From NCBI RefSeq assembly GCF_007655135.1, contig NC_045131.1, positions 16,290,001-16,354,000 on the forward strand: a stretch of 64,000 bases of DNA, in the 5' to 3' direction. Positions 43,319 through 53,379 of the stretch are shown here, one piece after another (positions within the stretch are counted from its first letter, which is position 1; every line of letters begins with the position of its first letter). The notes under the pieces were generated by a model, which saw only the letters and a list, made by a program, of their open reading frames with translations, searched no databases and was not told the DNA's origin. A program made the position numbers and the translations under genes. This stretch comes from Punica granatum (taxonomy: Eukaryota; Streptophyta; Magnoliopsida; Myrtales; Lythraceae).

Positions 43319-44544
43319 ATTATAATAGAGTAAATTGATAAATTGGTCCTCAAGAGATGTATGTTACATCAAATCTCACCTCCAGAAATTTTTTACATCA
43401 AATTGAATCTCGAGAGATTAAGTGTACATTAAATCCGACCTCAAGAAATTTTTTACATCAAATTGAACCTCGAGAGATTAAGTATACATCAAATCCGACC
43501 TCAAGAAATTTTTTACATCAAAATCAACATTGAGAGATTAAGTGTACATCAAATTGAACTTTGAGAGATTAAATGTACATTAAATCCGACCTCAAGAAAT
43601 TTTTTACATTAAATTGAACCTTGAGAGATTAAGTGTACATCAAATTGAACCTTGAGAAATTAAGTATACCTCAAATCCGACTTCCGTTAGAATGCTTTCC
43701 AAAAATGGATGGAAAAATCTGATTTGGCATTTAACAGCTGATGTGGCATTATTGATTGTTTTATTTTATTTTTTTTATTATTCATCGTTTCTATCTAGCT
43801 TAAAAAAATATATTTCCTATAGTTCCCTCACTTTTCAGTCTAAGGCAGAAAAAATTCATCCTCTCGATGCGTCTTCCTCAATTGATGATGCTCTCATCGT
43901 TTCTATCTAGCTAAAAAAAATATATTTCCTATAGTTCCCTCACTTTTCAATCTAAGGCAGAAAAAAATTCATCCTCTCGATGCGTCTTCCTCAATTGATG
44001 ATGCTCTCAGCATGGACTCGCCAATCGCTGTCGTCGTAATCTCTCCGTCACCCTCTCCGAGAGCACCACCGATTGAGGAGGACGCACCAAGAGGAGGAAA
44101 TTTTTTCCACCTCCGATTGAAAAGTGAGGGAACTATAGGAAATCCTTTTTTTAAGCTAGACAGAAATGAAGAATAATAAAAAAAAATGAAAGAAAACAAT
44201 CAACAATGCCACATCAGCTGTTAAATGCCAAATCATATTTTTCCATATATTTTGGACAGTATTTTGACGAAAGGTCGGATTTGAGGTGCACTTAATCTCT
44301 TAGAGTTCAATTTGATGTAAAAAATTTCTTGAGCTCGGATTTGATGTACACTTAATCTCTCAACGTTCAATTTGATGTACACTTAATCTCTCAATGTTCA
44401 ATTTGATGTAAAAAATTTCTTGAGGTCGGATTTGATATACACTTAATATCTCAAGGTTCAATTTGATGTAAAAAAAATTTAAGGTTAGATTTGATGTAAT
44501 ATGTATCTCTAGAGGACCAATTTGTCAATTTACTCATTATAATA
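43319..44544. mobile_element. Foldback MULE-like element 6, 1.2 kb, 9-bp TSD
   Basis: The element proper is 43328-44535 (1,208 bp), flanked by ATTATAATA at 43319-43327 and 44536-44544. The outer arms are arrays of about 35-60-bp units with 'acatcaaattgaac' and 'gagagattaagtgtacat' on the left and their complements on the right. Inner arms share 'gttccctcacttttca' and 'acagctgatgtggcat' with complements. The left inner arm alone has a 112-bp tandem duplication (43783-43894, 43895-44008). There is no transposase. Confidence 0.9.
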
Positions 44545-44745
44545 TATAAAATCGGGGAGCGACATCTAATGACATCACTTAAGTGAAATTTCCAAGCCCT
44601 TACGTCCACATAAATCGACCTTCCAATTCTAGTAAGATTAATCTTTACTATATATTGTTTAGGTTGTATTTAATGAATTTTGGATATGCAATATATTCAT
44701 ATCATCTGTATGTACTAATTAGGTAACTAAAGAAAATTTTGAAAA

Positions 44746-45012
44746 CTTGTCTTGTTTGTTTTCAGGAAATGATTTGGACTTTAATTTTAACTCTACTCCA
44801 GTCAACTCAACTTATTTTTAATTCAACAACACAATCATTACTTTCTCTTAACTATTCATTATTTTTTCCAAAATTCAACAACACAATCATTATTTTCTCT
44901 CAACTATTTATTACTTTTTCACATTTTTTTCTCATAATTCAACAACACAATCATTACAATTCAATTAAAATCAAAACTCAACTTTATTTAACTCTAAAAC
45001 CAAATCCAACAT
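44746..45012 (-). mobile_element. Tourist-like MITE, copy 2
   Basis: On the minus strand this matches copy 1 at 10465: 'tttggttttagagttaa', 'gttgagttttgattttaatt' and repeated 'gtgttgttgaatt' units. Its left end 'cttgtttgttttcagg' is a decayed inverted terminus. TSD not clear. Confidence 0.7.
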
Positions 45013-45595
45013 ATTTTCTTGATAACTGAAAGACTTCTCAAGAAATGTGATTCTACAAATTCTACGAGTATGATATCTTCTATATAAAAGGCATGAAAGG
45101 TCATTTCTTACCTGATCTTAGTACTCATTATAGTTTCTTCGTACACCCTAAGTCCAATACGATATGTCCCACTCTTCATATATAATTATTTATATATAAT
45201 ATACGATTATCTCTTATATATATTATTCATATTTTCATAAAAGTAAGGTAAGTATTCGTCTGTATCAACATATAAAAGTAAGGTAGAACATATAATTTTT
45301 TCTCATACCTTTTTTTTTTCTATCAATATAATGCGTATGTATATGTCAATTATCTATTTTTTTATACAATAAAAAGTTACAATGTAATTATTAATTAGCT
45401 TTATTCTAACTCCTCTATATGGATTAATGTAATATAACATGATGTTCAACCGAACATAAACCAAAAAGAAAAAAGAATTTAATTCTGTAAATATTTAAGA
45501 ATTGCCTGAGAAGCGAAACGGAATTAGGATTGTAATTGTTATATATATATATATACACACACACATATATTCATTACTAAATGTCATTGTTTTAG

Positions 45596-45970
45596 AAGAG
45601 AGATTTGATTTTTCAAACCCAGTGGAAGGGGCAACCCACCATGGTGTCATTTCTTATAAGAGAGAGAATGGAATACCCTTCAAAGATTTCCTAAAATGGG
45701 GTTTCCTAGAAGCTGCAGACACAGTGATGAAATCGTTGATATGTCAGCTTTTTGCACTCAAATGGTGAAGGGGGCTGTCGTTGTCGTCTTGGACTGTAGT
45801 GATCCATCGATATCCTTTCTTTTTGGAGGACTTTTCAAGAAATGTTTAATTTATTTGTATTTATCACTGTTCTCATAGTTTCGATGACTTTAATGAAGAC
45901 ACAATTTCTTGCAGTTCAAGGGGGCCTGCATCTAGACCCACCAAGCATTCACTCCTCTATCACTTTCATT
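45596..45970 (+). other. Coding-like patch, unrecognised
   Basis: The composition changes to a less AT-biased, codon-like texture between a TA/CA microsatellite (45540-45570) and AT-rich DNA. Two overlapping frames (45502-45768, 45696-45878) run through it. A 'tttcttgcag' at 45906-45915 resembles a splice acceptor followed by 'ttcaagggggcctgc'. I do not recognise the protein text and cannot assemble a gene. It may be a gene fragment carried by a transposon. The rest of 45013-46230 has nothing identifiable. Confidence 0.2.
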
Positions 45971-46230
45971 ATTCTCATGACCGGACGCTATCAAGAAAAT
46001 AAGATTTCCACGTCAACAAACGGGGAAATGAGGGCAATTCATGTCCTTTTTTTGTTTTTATTTTTTTTTATAAACGAAAATCATGGACGTGAAAGAAAGA
46101 TAAGAGATGATATAGGAGTATGAAAATTTTCATCGGGGAGACCAGGACACTCTTGTCGCATGTTAAGAGTGATCGTGCTGCATCAATCTTTTTGTCTCTG
46201 GGACAAGTTAATTTTTTCCATTTGCGTTAT

Positions 46231-46400
46231 CTAGTATGCGAAAATCTAGTAGGCTTCCACTAATTCAAATTTGAACCGACTTGATTTTTAAGGAATAAAA
46301 CTCTCTCAACTATGGATTTTCTCAATTCACATACTTAAATATGACACATTAATTAAAGGGAAGAAGTGCCAAATTATTGGAACAAACCCACAATAGTAGG
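46231..46400 (-). mobile_element. SINE family 2, copy 2
   Basis: On the minus strand it carries 'gaattgagaaaatccat', 'gagagttttattccttaa' and 'gaattagtggaagcctac', homologous to the copies at 51941-52125 and 838-1025. The promoter half (right end) is decayed. Non-coding. Confidence 0.6.
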
Positions 46401-49141
46401 GCAAGTCATTTTTAAACTTGCAGCAAATTATGAATTTTTCCTAAACCCGTTTACATGAAGACTCTAATAGGACTATATAAGAAAATTAATATTTAAAAAT
46501 CAATGTAACTTTTATAACATAAGCATATCCAATCAACTCTTTTGGAAATAGCAAGAAAATTACATAAATTATTAGGTGATAATAACTTTCACGTGAGACG
46601 AGAAAACATCAATCATATCAAATTGCAACAAACGAAAAAATGAATATTAATTACTCCAAAAATTATCATAAGTATTCTTAATTATAATAATTTAATTGGT
46701 ACCCCTTCAACCCCATCATTATAAGGTGGGATCATTTAAAATCCTTTTACAAATTAGAAAAGGCGGAGCATCAATTGATATATGTAGAAAAAATGGTTCC
46801 ATTTTCTTATATTAATCCATGAATTTCTTTGCAAACCGGAAAAAAAAGGGTCAGTTTGATGTAAGAGTGTGATCCATGTAAAACAGAAAGATTCCTTAAA
46901 TGTAGTTTTTTTGCAGCAATCTCAACTCTTTGCACGACGTCTAAATTTCAAACTCCCTATACACCCGGGGGGAAAAAAAAAATTTCAAACTCACTGTACG
47001 CAAGCGTTCTGTTTTGCAATGATGAGACAATTTGAATATTACGAATTTCATCAATTTCGTTAATTAGAGCACGGATGGTGCCAAAAATAGCTCTTGACAC
47101 ACATGCAAGCAAAACATTTAATTAAGCGAAAGACGATGCCACACGAAAGCAATGCTACAAATTGCCCAGGTCTCCACTACATAATCATAGGCATGATTGT
47201 TGGTTGGGGTGCGGCACATATATTATTATAATATATAGCTTTTACGGATAAACCCATTTGAGAAGAAAAATTTAAGAACTGAGAAGTATTATAGTTTGGT
47301 TTGGTATAGTTTTTCAGAGAATGCAATCAAATTAATCAAAGGTATGTTGTAACGACACTCGGTCTAAGATGATCTAAAGTACTTTTCTTACTCTCAAGAT
47401 TGACAGTATTTGTCGTTTCTCCTCATGACGAGAATATTTATATATTTACGAGTTTAGAGTTCGCAGCATCATTACAAGTATTCGTACATCATATAATTTA
47501 CTGAGATCATAGTATGTGTAGGATGTTGCAAACTAAAGATTCTAGTGGCCAGATGCTGCATTCAGGTGGAATTAGTTTTAACGTTCCCATCATAAGCTGG
47601 ACACCATAACCACACCACACACTCATGTGACCCTGTAAAACTTAGGAAACGTGATTAGAAAGGCTAATTGGCTTGATGATTGGGATAATAGTCTTCCAAC
47701 TTTCATTCATAGAATTCAATTTATTAGCTAAAATCTTTTTACACTTCGAGCAAATCAAGACTTTCTAAATAAATGAAGATTTACTGAGGAAATAAGTTTG
47801 GTACAGTAACACTGCTCGACTAGAAATCAGAAGATTCTTAGCATCGATTTTCCCTAATGGAACTTGGGTTCGATTGTAAATGAATGAAAAAGCCTTTGCG
47901 GTTACTCAAATGACCAAATTAAAGGTTGAGTGGTGTTGGCGCTTGCCAATATCAAAATCATCCAACACAAACTGACATACGAGATAAATTAATAAAGTGG
48001 ACAAAAAGGATCGGGTCATCCGCTGACGTCATTGGAAAATTCTCTCTGACCTGGCCGCCACCCAATTGACCCATGTGCGCAATTAGCCTGCCCTCTCCTT
48101 GCACCCCGCCCCTACCACGACATTTCCAATTTACCAAATTCCATCATCTTCTCCTTTTGCTTTTATCCAAGGAAAAAAGAAAATAAAAAGCTTCTTTTTC
48201 CCTTGTTTGTCATTTTTTGTTTTCCAAACTAAAATTGATAGGTCATTCCATCAATCGTATTATGCTCATGCTTATATTTCAAAATATGGAACTATATAGA
48301 TTCTTGCATTATAGGATATTACATCGCCCGTGATAATTCCTGTGATACCGTAACTTCATATTTGTTGAATTCGTTTATCATCATTTTTACAACCTTACCT
48401 GAATAACTAAATAACTTCTACTATTATAAGAGAGTTTATCTTACAACTACTAATTCGGCTCCGTGAACTTACAGATTATGATAAGTTCACATACAAGCAT
48501 ACACTGGTATGCAGCAACCAGGAGACATAGCTAATAGTAAAAATTGTTACAATCACGAACTTGGACGTTTTATGCTTTACTTTACAGAAGAGTAAAAACA
48601 AAAGTTTTGCCCATGATTTTTCATCATTTCATCCTTCATAGAGTATTTATCATATCGTTTTTACCCCTAGAAAAAAAAATAGTTACCTCATCAAACCACA
48701 AACACGTTGGGCAGTGATACGCTGAGCTTTCAGGTAAGTACGGAACCAGAATTTTCTTTCAAGGGCCAAAATATAATTTGAATTGAATTGTTCATAAATA
48801 CTTTTTTTAGCTGGGGCAAATCACCAAATTCACATTCTTATTATTGGCAATATCTTGAAAAAATTATATAATCTGAAGAAAAAATTAAAAAATAAATTCA
48901 AAATTCTGGGATGGGCAATTGCCTCTCCTGGAGTCCATGTGGCTCTTATCATTGCTTTCAAGGGTGAGGTTTCTTTAGTTCTAATATCATTAGAAACACT
49001 TTGTGATGGCGGTCAAATCGACATCGGATTGTGGATTAGTTTCAACCAGTAAACTAAAGACAACTCATGCCAGAACCGAAAAAGGAAAACAGTTACATAG
49101 TTCACTGAATTTGACATGCATATCACCCACTCGGAATTGGG
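46401..49141. other. Intergenic DNA upstream of the ERF gene
   Basis: No coding region is supported. The last kilobase is the likely promoter-proximal region of the ERF gene. I see a TTGACC word near 48066 and a GCCGCC word near 48054, but both are single short matches more than 1 kb from the gene and not evidence of regulation. Confidence 0.5.
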
Positions 49142-49149
49142 TATAAATA
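49142..49149 (+). promoter_or_regulatory. TATA box of the ERF gene
   Basis: TATAAATA in the context 'gggtataaatagggcg' is a near-ideal plant TATA box. It lies 133 bp upstream of the ATG, predicting transcription from about 49172-49180 and a 5' untranslated region of about 95-100 bases rich in C and A. Confidence 0.75.
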
Positions 49150-49274
49150 GGGCGCAATAGCTCCACTGCCCCAACTTGAACTTGCCAGGAAACAGAGCAA
49201 GCAGAGTCCTCTGCCTCTCAAACTTCTACCACCTTCCACCTCCAAGACCATCCACATTCAATTGCTCAATCTCA

Positions 49275-49925
49275 ATGGATTCTTCCATCTTCCACTCACC
49301 AAACTACTCCGATTTCTCGTCGGAGTCTTCCTACTCCTGGGATAACCTTAAACTTGACAATAACTCACTCCCTTTCAACGAGAATGATTCCGAAGAGATG
49401 CTCCTCTTCGGCCTTCTGGCCGAGGCATCCTCCCAATCGAAGGACGAGGAAGTGAGCTGGATGAAAGAAGAGGAAGGAGACGATGGAGAGCAGAGCCCCA
49501 AGAAGGAGAAGTCCTACCGAGGGGTGCGGAAGAGGCCATGGGGGAAATTCGCGGCTGAGATCAGAGATTCCACGAGGAACGGCGTCAGGGTTTGGCTGGG
49601 CACTTTCGACAGCGCCGAGGCGGCAGCCATGGCCTACGACCAGGCTGCTTTTTCGATGCGAGGGCACGCAGCGGTGCTCAACTTCCCGGTCGAGAAGGTC
49701 CGGGAATCGCTGAGGGGGATGAAGCAGTTGAGCACAGAAGGAGGGGGTTCCCCTGTTATTGCCCTGAAGAAGAAACATAGCATGAGGAGGAAAATGTCGG
49801 GCAAGAGAAGTAGGGACAGCAGCAGCGGACGAGGAGACAATGTTGTGGTCTTTGAGGATCTAGGATCCGACTACTTAGAGCAGCTGTTGATCAGCTCGTC
49901 TCCAGAATGCGAAACTACGTGGTGA
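49275..49925 (+). CDS. AP2/ERF transcription factor, group IX (ERF1/ORA59-like), intronless
   Basis: It encodes a 216-residue nuclear DNA-binding protein of the ERF subfamily. The family binds GCC boxes and activates ethylene- and jasmonate-dependent defence genes. An N-terminal acidic segment (residues 33-50, '[18 protein letters not shown]') is typical of group IX. The AP2 domain spans about residues 80-138, starting '[19 protein letters not shown]'. Ala and Asp at domain positions 14 and 19 mark the ERF rather than the DREB class. A basic patch follows (165-180). Residues 191-205, '[15 protein letters not shown]', are the CMIX/EDLL-type activation motif near the C terminus. Length and lack of introns are normal. 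The ATG at 49275 is the first in frame; the open frame extends upstream only through TTG codons. No stop, frameshift or missing key residue is visible, so it looks intact. Exact orthology (ERF1B, ORA59 or ERF15) cannot be settled here. Confidence 0.95.
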   Translation: MDSSIFHSPNYSDFSSESSYSWDNLKLDNNSLPFNENDSEEMLLFGLLAEASSQSKDEEVSWMKEEEGDDGEQSPKKEKSYRGVRKRPWGKFAAEIRDSTRNGVRVWLGTFDSAEAAAMAYDQAAFSMRGHAAVLNFPVEKVRESLRGMKQLSTEGGGSPVIALKKKHSMRRKMSGKRSRDSSSGRGDNVVVFEDLGSDYLEQLLISSSPECETTW

Positions 49926-50120
49926 ATTCGGCGTAATTTTAGTGTCGCGAGTTCCGACATTAGAAAACCTTGTCTATGTCTGTCTGTAAATACATGAAGT
50001 GAATTTCGACAATCGGAGGCGGGATGATTCATGTCACCATCCAATTACGGATGTTGATGCACGTCCAAGTCCAATCCTGAGTTAAAGTATATCTTATGGT
50101 ATGGACCATTCTGAAGTTGG

Positions 50121-50160
<40 letters not shown>

Positions 50161-50420
50161 TTGGATAAGGAAAAATGTTTAAGTTTTTTGGTTCCGACTT
50201 TATCTTATTTTTCGAATTTGTAATCGTATCCTATTTCATCTTGTAAAGTTGCGAGAAGAAACTTGAAGCATGATGATTGTGCCATCTTTAATGCTACGAG
50301 CGGAATTCTAAAGTTGTAGAATTTTCGGTGATCATACATTTGTCACGAAACGTAAAAAAAACCAATAAAATTACCATTACAATTATATGTATTTATAATC
50401 ACGTGAATAATAGATCATGA
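49926..50420 (+). other. 3' flank of the ERF gene with (AT)n run
   Basis: This holds the presumed 3' untranslated region and polyadenylation zone. No perfect AATAAA lies within the first 200 bases; plant signals are often degenerate. A long AT microsatellite followed by a T-run occupies about 50125-50162. Confidence 0.5.
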
Positions 50421-51850
50421 CTAGTGTTCGATCTTGTGCCTTGCATGGGTTTGTTCACATATTTATATTTTTTACAAATATTAATTATCACAGTTTAAGA
50501 TATTAATTTACCTATTATTTATTTATTTTTTTATTATTGAAAGTTAAAGTTCTCAGTAATCAATTTTCAAAAATAAATTTTAATAAAGTTGCATGAATAC
50601 TTTTGAATGATGCAATTATAATTTTATAATTAACGTTCTTATTATGTCTTGTGAATTTATTTAGTTTCTTTCACAATGTTAGTTTGTGTTATATATATAT
50701 ATATATATTTATTTTATATATTTTTATTCTTTTATATCACTTTTCAAATTTATGGAATCTTCCTTCTGGATAAAGATTTTTATTATTCTATAAAATATCA
50801 TTTTCTCAATTAATGTAATATTTTTTGTGGGTAAGGATTGTTATTGTTCTATATATAATGAGATATTATATATATTTTTAATATATGTATATTAACTCTA
50901 TTTTTTAGATATATTTTAATATATTTCTTATTATATTAGAATTTATTAAAGGTAATTTCTATGATTCATGATTCATATTTGTAACATGTTAAATTTTACT
51001 TTTCAATATGTTCATACATATATATGTTAGTTTTTATGGTAAATTATATATATGCTTCATTAATTTTCGTAAGTGATATATATAATTAAAATACAACAAC
51101 AAAAATTTTCACTTAATTGTATTTGATAAGAGATTTATGTACATTTAATTTCACTTATTTAGTACTTTTAATTATTATCTTTTCAATATTCTTTTAATTT
51201 TCTTTTAATTATTATAAAGTGAACCGGAGATTTTGATACATTAATTGTATTTATTAAAACTATTAACTTATTATCTTTGTTCATTAATTATCTTTTTCTA
51301 TATTTTTAAAATTTTACTTTTCAATATGCTCGTACATAGATATGTTTAGTTTTTATGATAAATTATACATATGCTTCATAAATTTTCAGAATAATATCAA
51401 AATTCTTATATCAATTTCTATAAGATAGGCTCAATTTTTATAATATTGTGGTCAGTTAACTGTTTATGTAAATTTATCGCTTATATATAATTAAAATATT
51501 ACAACAAAATTTTTCTCTTAATTGTATTTAGTAAGAGATTACATACATTTAATTGCATTTATTAATACTTTTAATTATTATCTTTGTTTTTTTAAAACTT
51601 TTTTCCATATTCATTTAATTTTCTTATAATTATTATATAGTGGGCTGAAGATTTAGATACATTAATTGCATTTTCTAAAAATATTTAATTATTATCTCTT
51701 TTTAATTTTCCTTTTTCACTTTTTTTAAAAATTTTCTTCTATACATTTATTGTGCATCCAATCTCATTTATTATGCATCTAGGTAAATTTTAGTTATATG
51801 TAGGTTTTATATAATGAAATAACTTTATTAATTTTTCCTCATTACGGCTT
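50421..51850 (-). mobile_element. Helitron-like segment e with internal 320-bp duplication
   Basis: CTAG at 50421-50424 plus the hairpin-like 'cttgtgccttgcatggg' marks a minus-strand 3' end. Inside, 50990-51300 and 51310-51705 are direct duplicates with 'ttacttttcaatatg', 'aaattatacatatgcttca' and 'aattaaaatattacaac' blocks at an offset of about 320 bp. AT-rich, no genes. The 5' end is uncertain. Confidence 0.45.
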
Positions 51851-51940
51851 TGTAAGGATTGAGGCCGAATCTTTTAAGCTTTTAAACATACCTCGACTAT
51901 AGGAGAAATGATCTTAGTTGCCAACATTTTTTTATTTAGT

Positions 51941-52125
51941 CTGAACCCTAGTATCTAGAAGCTGTATTAGACCCCTACTAATCCAATTGAGCCTGGATCA
52001 ATCCACTAAGAGGTAAAACTCTCCCAGAGTGAATTTTCTCCATTCATAAGACTGGAAATCGAGACATTACTTAAGGGGAATAAGCGCTGAGCCACTTGAA
52101 TCAACTCGTGTTGGTTAGCTCCCAC
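51941..52125 (-). mobile_element. SINE family 2, copy 3 (best copy)
   Basis: On the minus strand the start reads 'caagtggctcagcgctt', in which TGGCTCAGCGC fits the pol III A box TRGCNNAGYNG. It is followed about 30 bases later by 'gtctcgatttcc' as B box. The body carries 'gagagttttacctctta' and the end 'gatactaggg'. Strong similarity to 46231-46400 and 838-1025 defines the family. TSD not identified. Confidence 0.7.
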
Positions 52126-52368
52126 TTTTTAATTACTTATCTCTAAAAATTTGCCAAAATTATACCAAGGTAGTCATATAACATGCACATTACCTGGGTA
52201 TTTATAATATATGCTTTTAAGTAATATTTGTGAAATAAATCTGTGAAAATTAAAAGAATAAAAATTATAAATACCAACATTATAGCATACACATTTTATT
52301 ATGTAGGAAATTTCCGGTGAGTATTATGTAGGGATTTATATTCTACTATCTTGCACATGATAAAAAGT

Positions 52369-52960
52369 AGGGAAAATAGTACCATACAACACGGTTTTTG
52401 ACTTTTTTTCAAGCTGCAGTACAAATTTAAATCATTTTCTTGTACAGCACGAAAAAATATTTTCATTGCATAGCATTCCATCCATAATCTATTAAGAAAA
52501 TGGTGGGAATGCTTATGTGCCCGCTTGTTTGGGGAAGTTTTGCAACAAATGACAATTTAAGGACAAAAATAAAGAAAATATAATTAAAAAGAAAAAAGAA
52601 AATCCCATTAAGGATCGAAGGAGGCGGTGGGGGCTGCCCCGCAGAACATGCACCCCTCGATTGGGGTTGTCGACCGACTCATGCCATGTTGACGACCCCG
52701 ATCGAACCCCCCGATTTGAGGGATCCCAGCCGGCTAGCATCCTCGATCGAGGGGAGGTTGGCCGAGGAGGGCGCCCGCAACCCCTCGATTTGAAGGACCT
52801 CAACGACTGGGATCCCTAAAATGGGGGGTTGGAGGCAGCCCCGTCGGCCACACTTCCCTCACTCGATCGAGGCTACCGGCGTGATCTGAGCCGACTGGCG
52901 ATCTCGATTGAGAGGTGGGTGGCTGTCTCACAGCTTGGATTTTAGGCCCGCCATCGACTC
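52369..52960. repeat. One-armed MULE-like remnant with GC-rich core
   Basis: The left part 'gggaaaatagtaccataca' through 'cttgtacagcacg' resembles the outer arms of the foldback elements. The GC-rich block 52610-52920 repeats CCCTCGATT and CTCGATCGAGG words. The right arm is missing where LTR sequence starts near 52979, so the element appears truncated. The minus-strand frame at 52513-52803 is due to this GC-rich block. Confidence 0.35.
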
Positions 52961-52978
52961 GAGTGTTTTGATAATTCG

Positions 52979-53290
52979 CGTAGCCTAGGACCTAATCGAG
53001 ATTGGAGCTGTCACTACATCGTCTATTTCGCTAGTGAGCCACCTAAGTCACCTACGGGTCAAGATACTAACCGCCCAAAGATTTAAGTTTTACTCGGTCT
53101 TTTAACTAGAAAAATGAGTCTGGGGGCTTTGTTACAAGATTAGAGGTTCGCAAGCCAATAACTCGCCTTTTTGGTACCCTTTGGATTTCTAATAGTTCTA
53201 ACACTTTTTGTTATTAAAGTCTAGTTGATTAATCCTATAGTCCACGTCTTTATTCATCGATATACAAGAGAAATAATGAATGAATTACAA
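52979..53290 (-). mobile_element. Terminal fragment of LTR family B
   Basis: This is homologous to 5205-5480 in the same orientation: 'ggagctgtcactacatc', 'gggtcaagatactaacc' and 'gggctttgttac' all have counterparts. It is probably the end of an LTR, truncated against other LTR sequence. Confidence 0.6.
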
Positions 53291-53379
53291 ATTCTGCACG
53301 ATACTTGTGCTTATACGCGTTCCTCGTAATCATGGCAGTACTGACTTTGTGTATGTTTGCATAATATCATGTTTGATGG

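Noticed and set aside
49176..49274. N-terminal extension of the ERF frame to 249 codons
   Set aside because: The upstream start is a TTG codon lying at the predicted transcription start. The first ATG is at 49275, and the family's conserved region begins after it.
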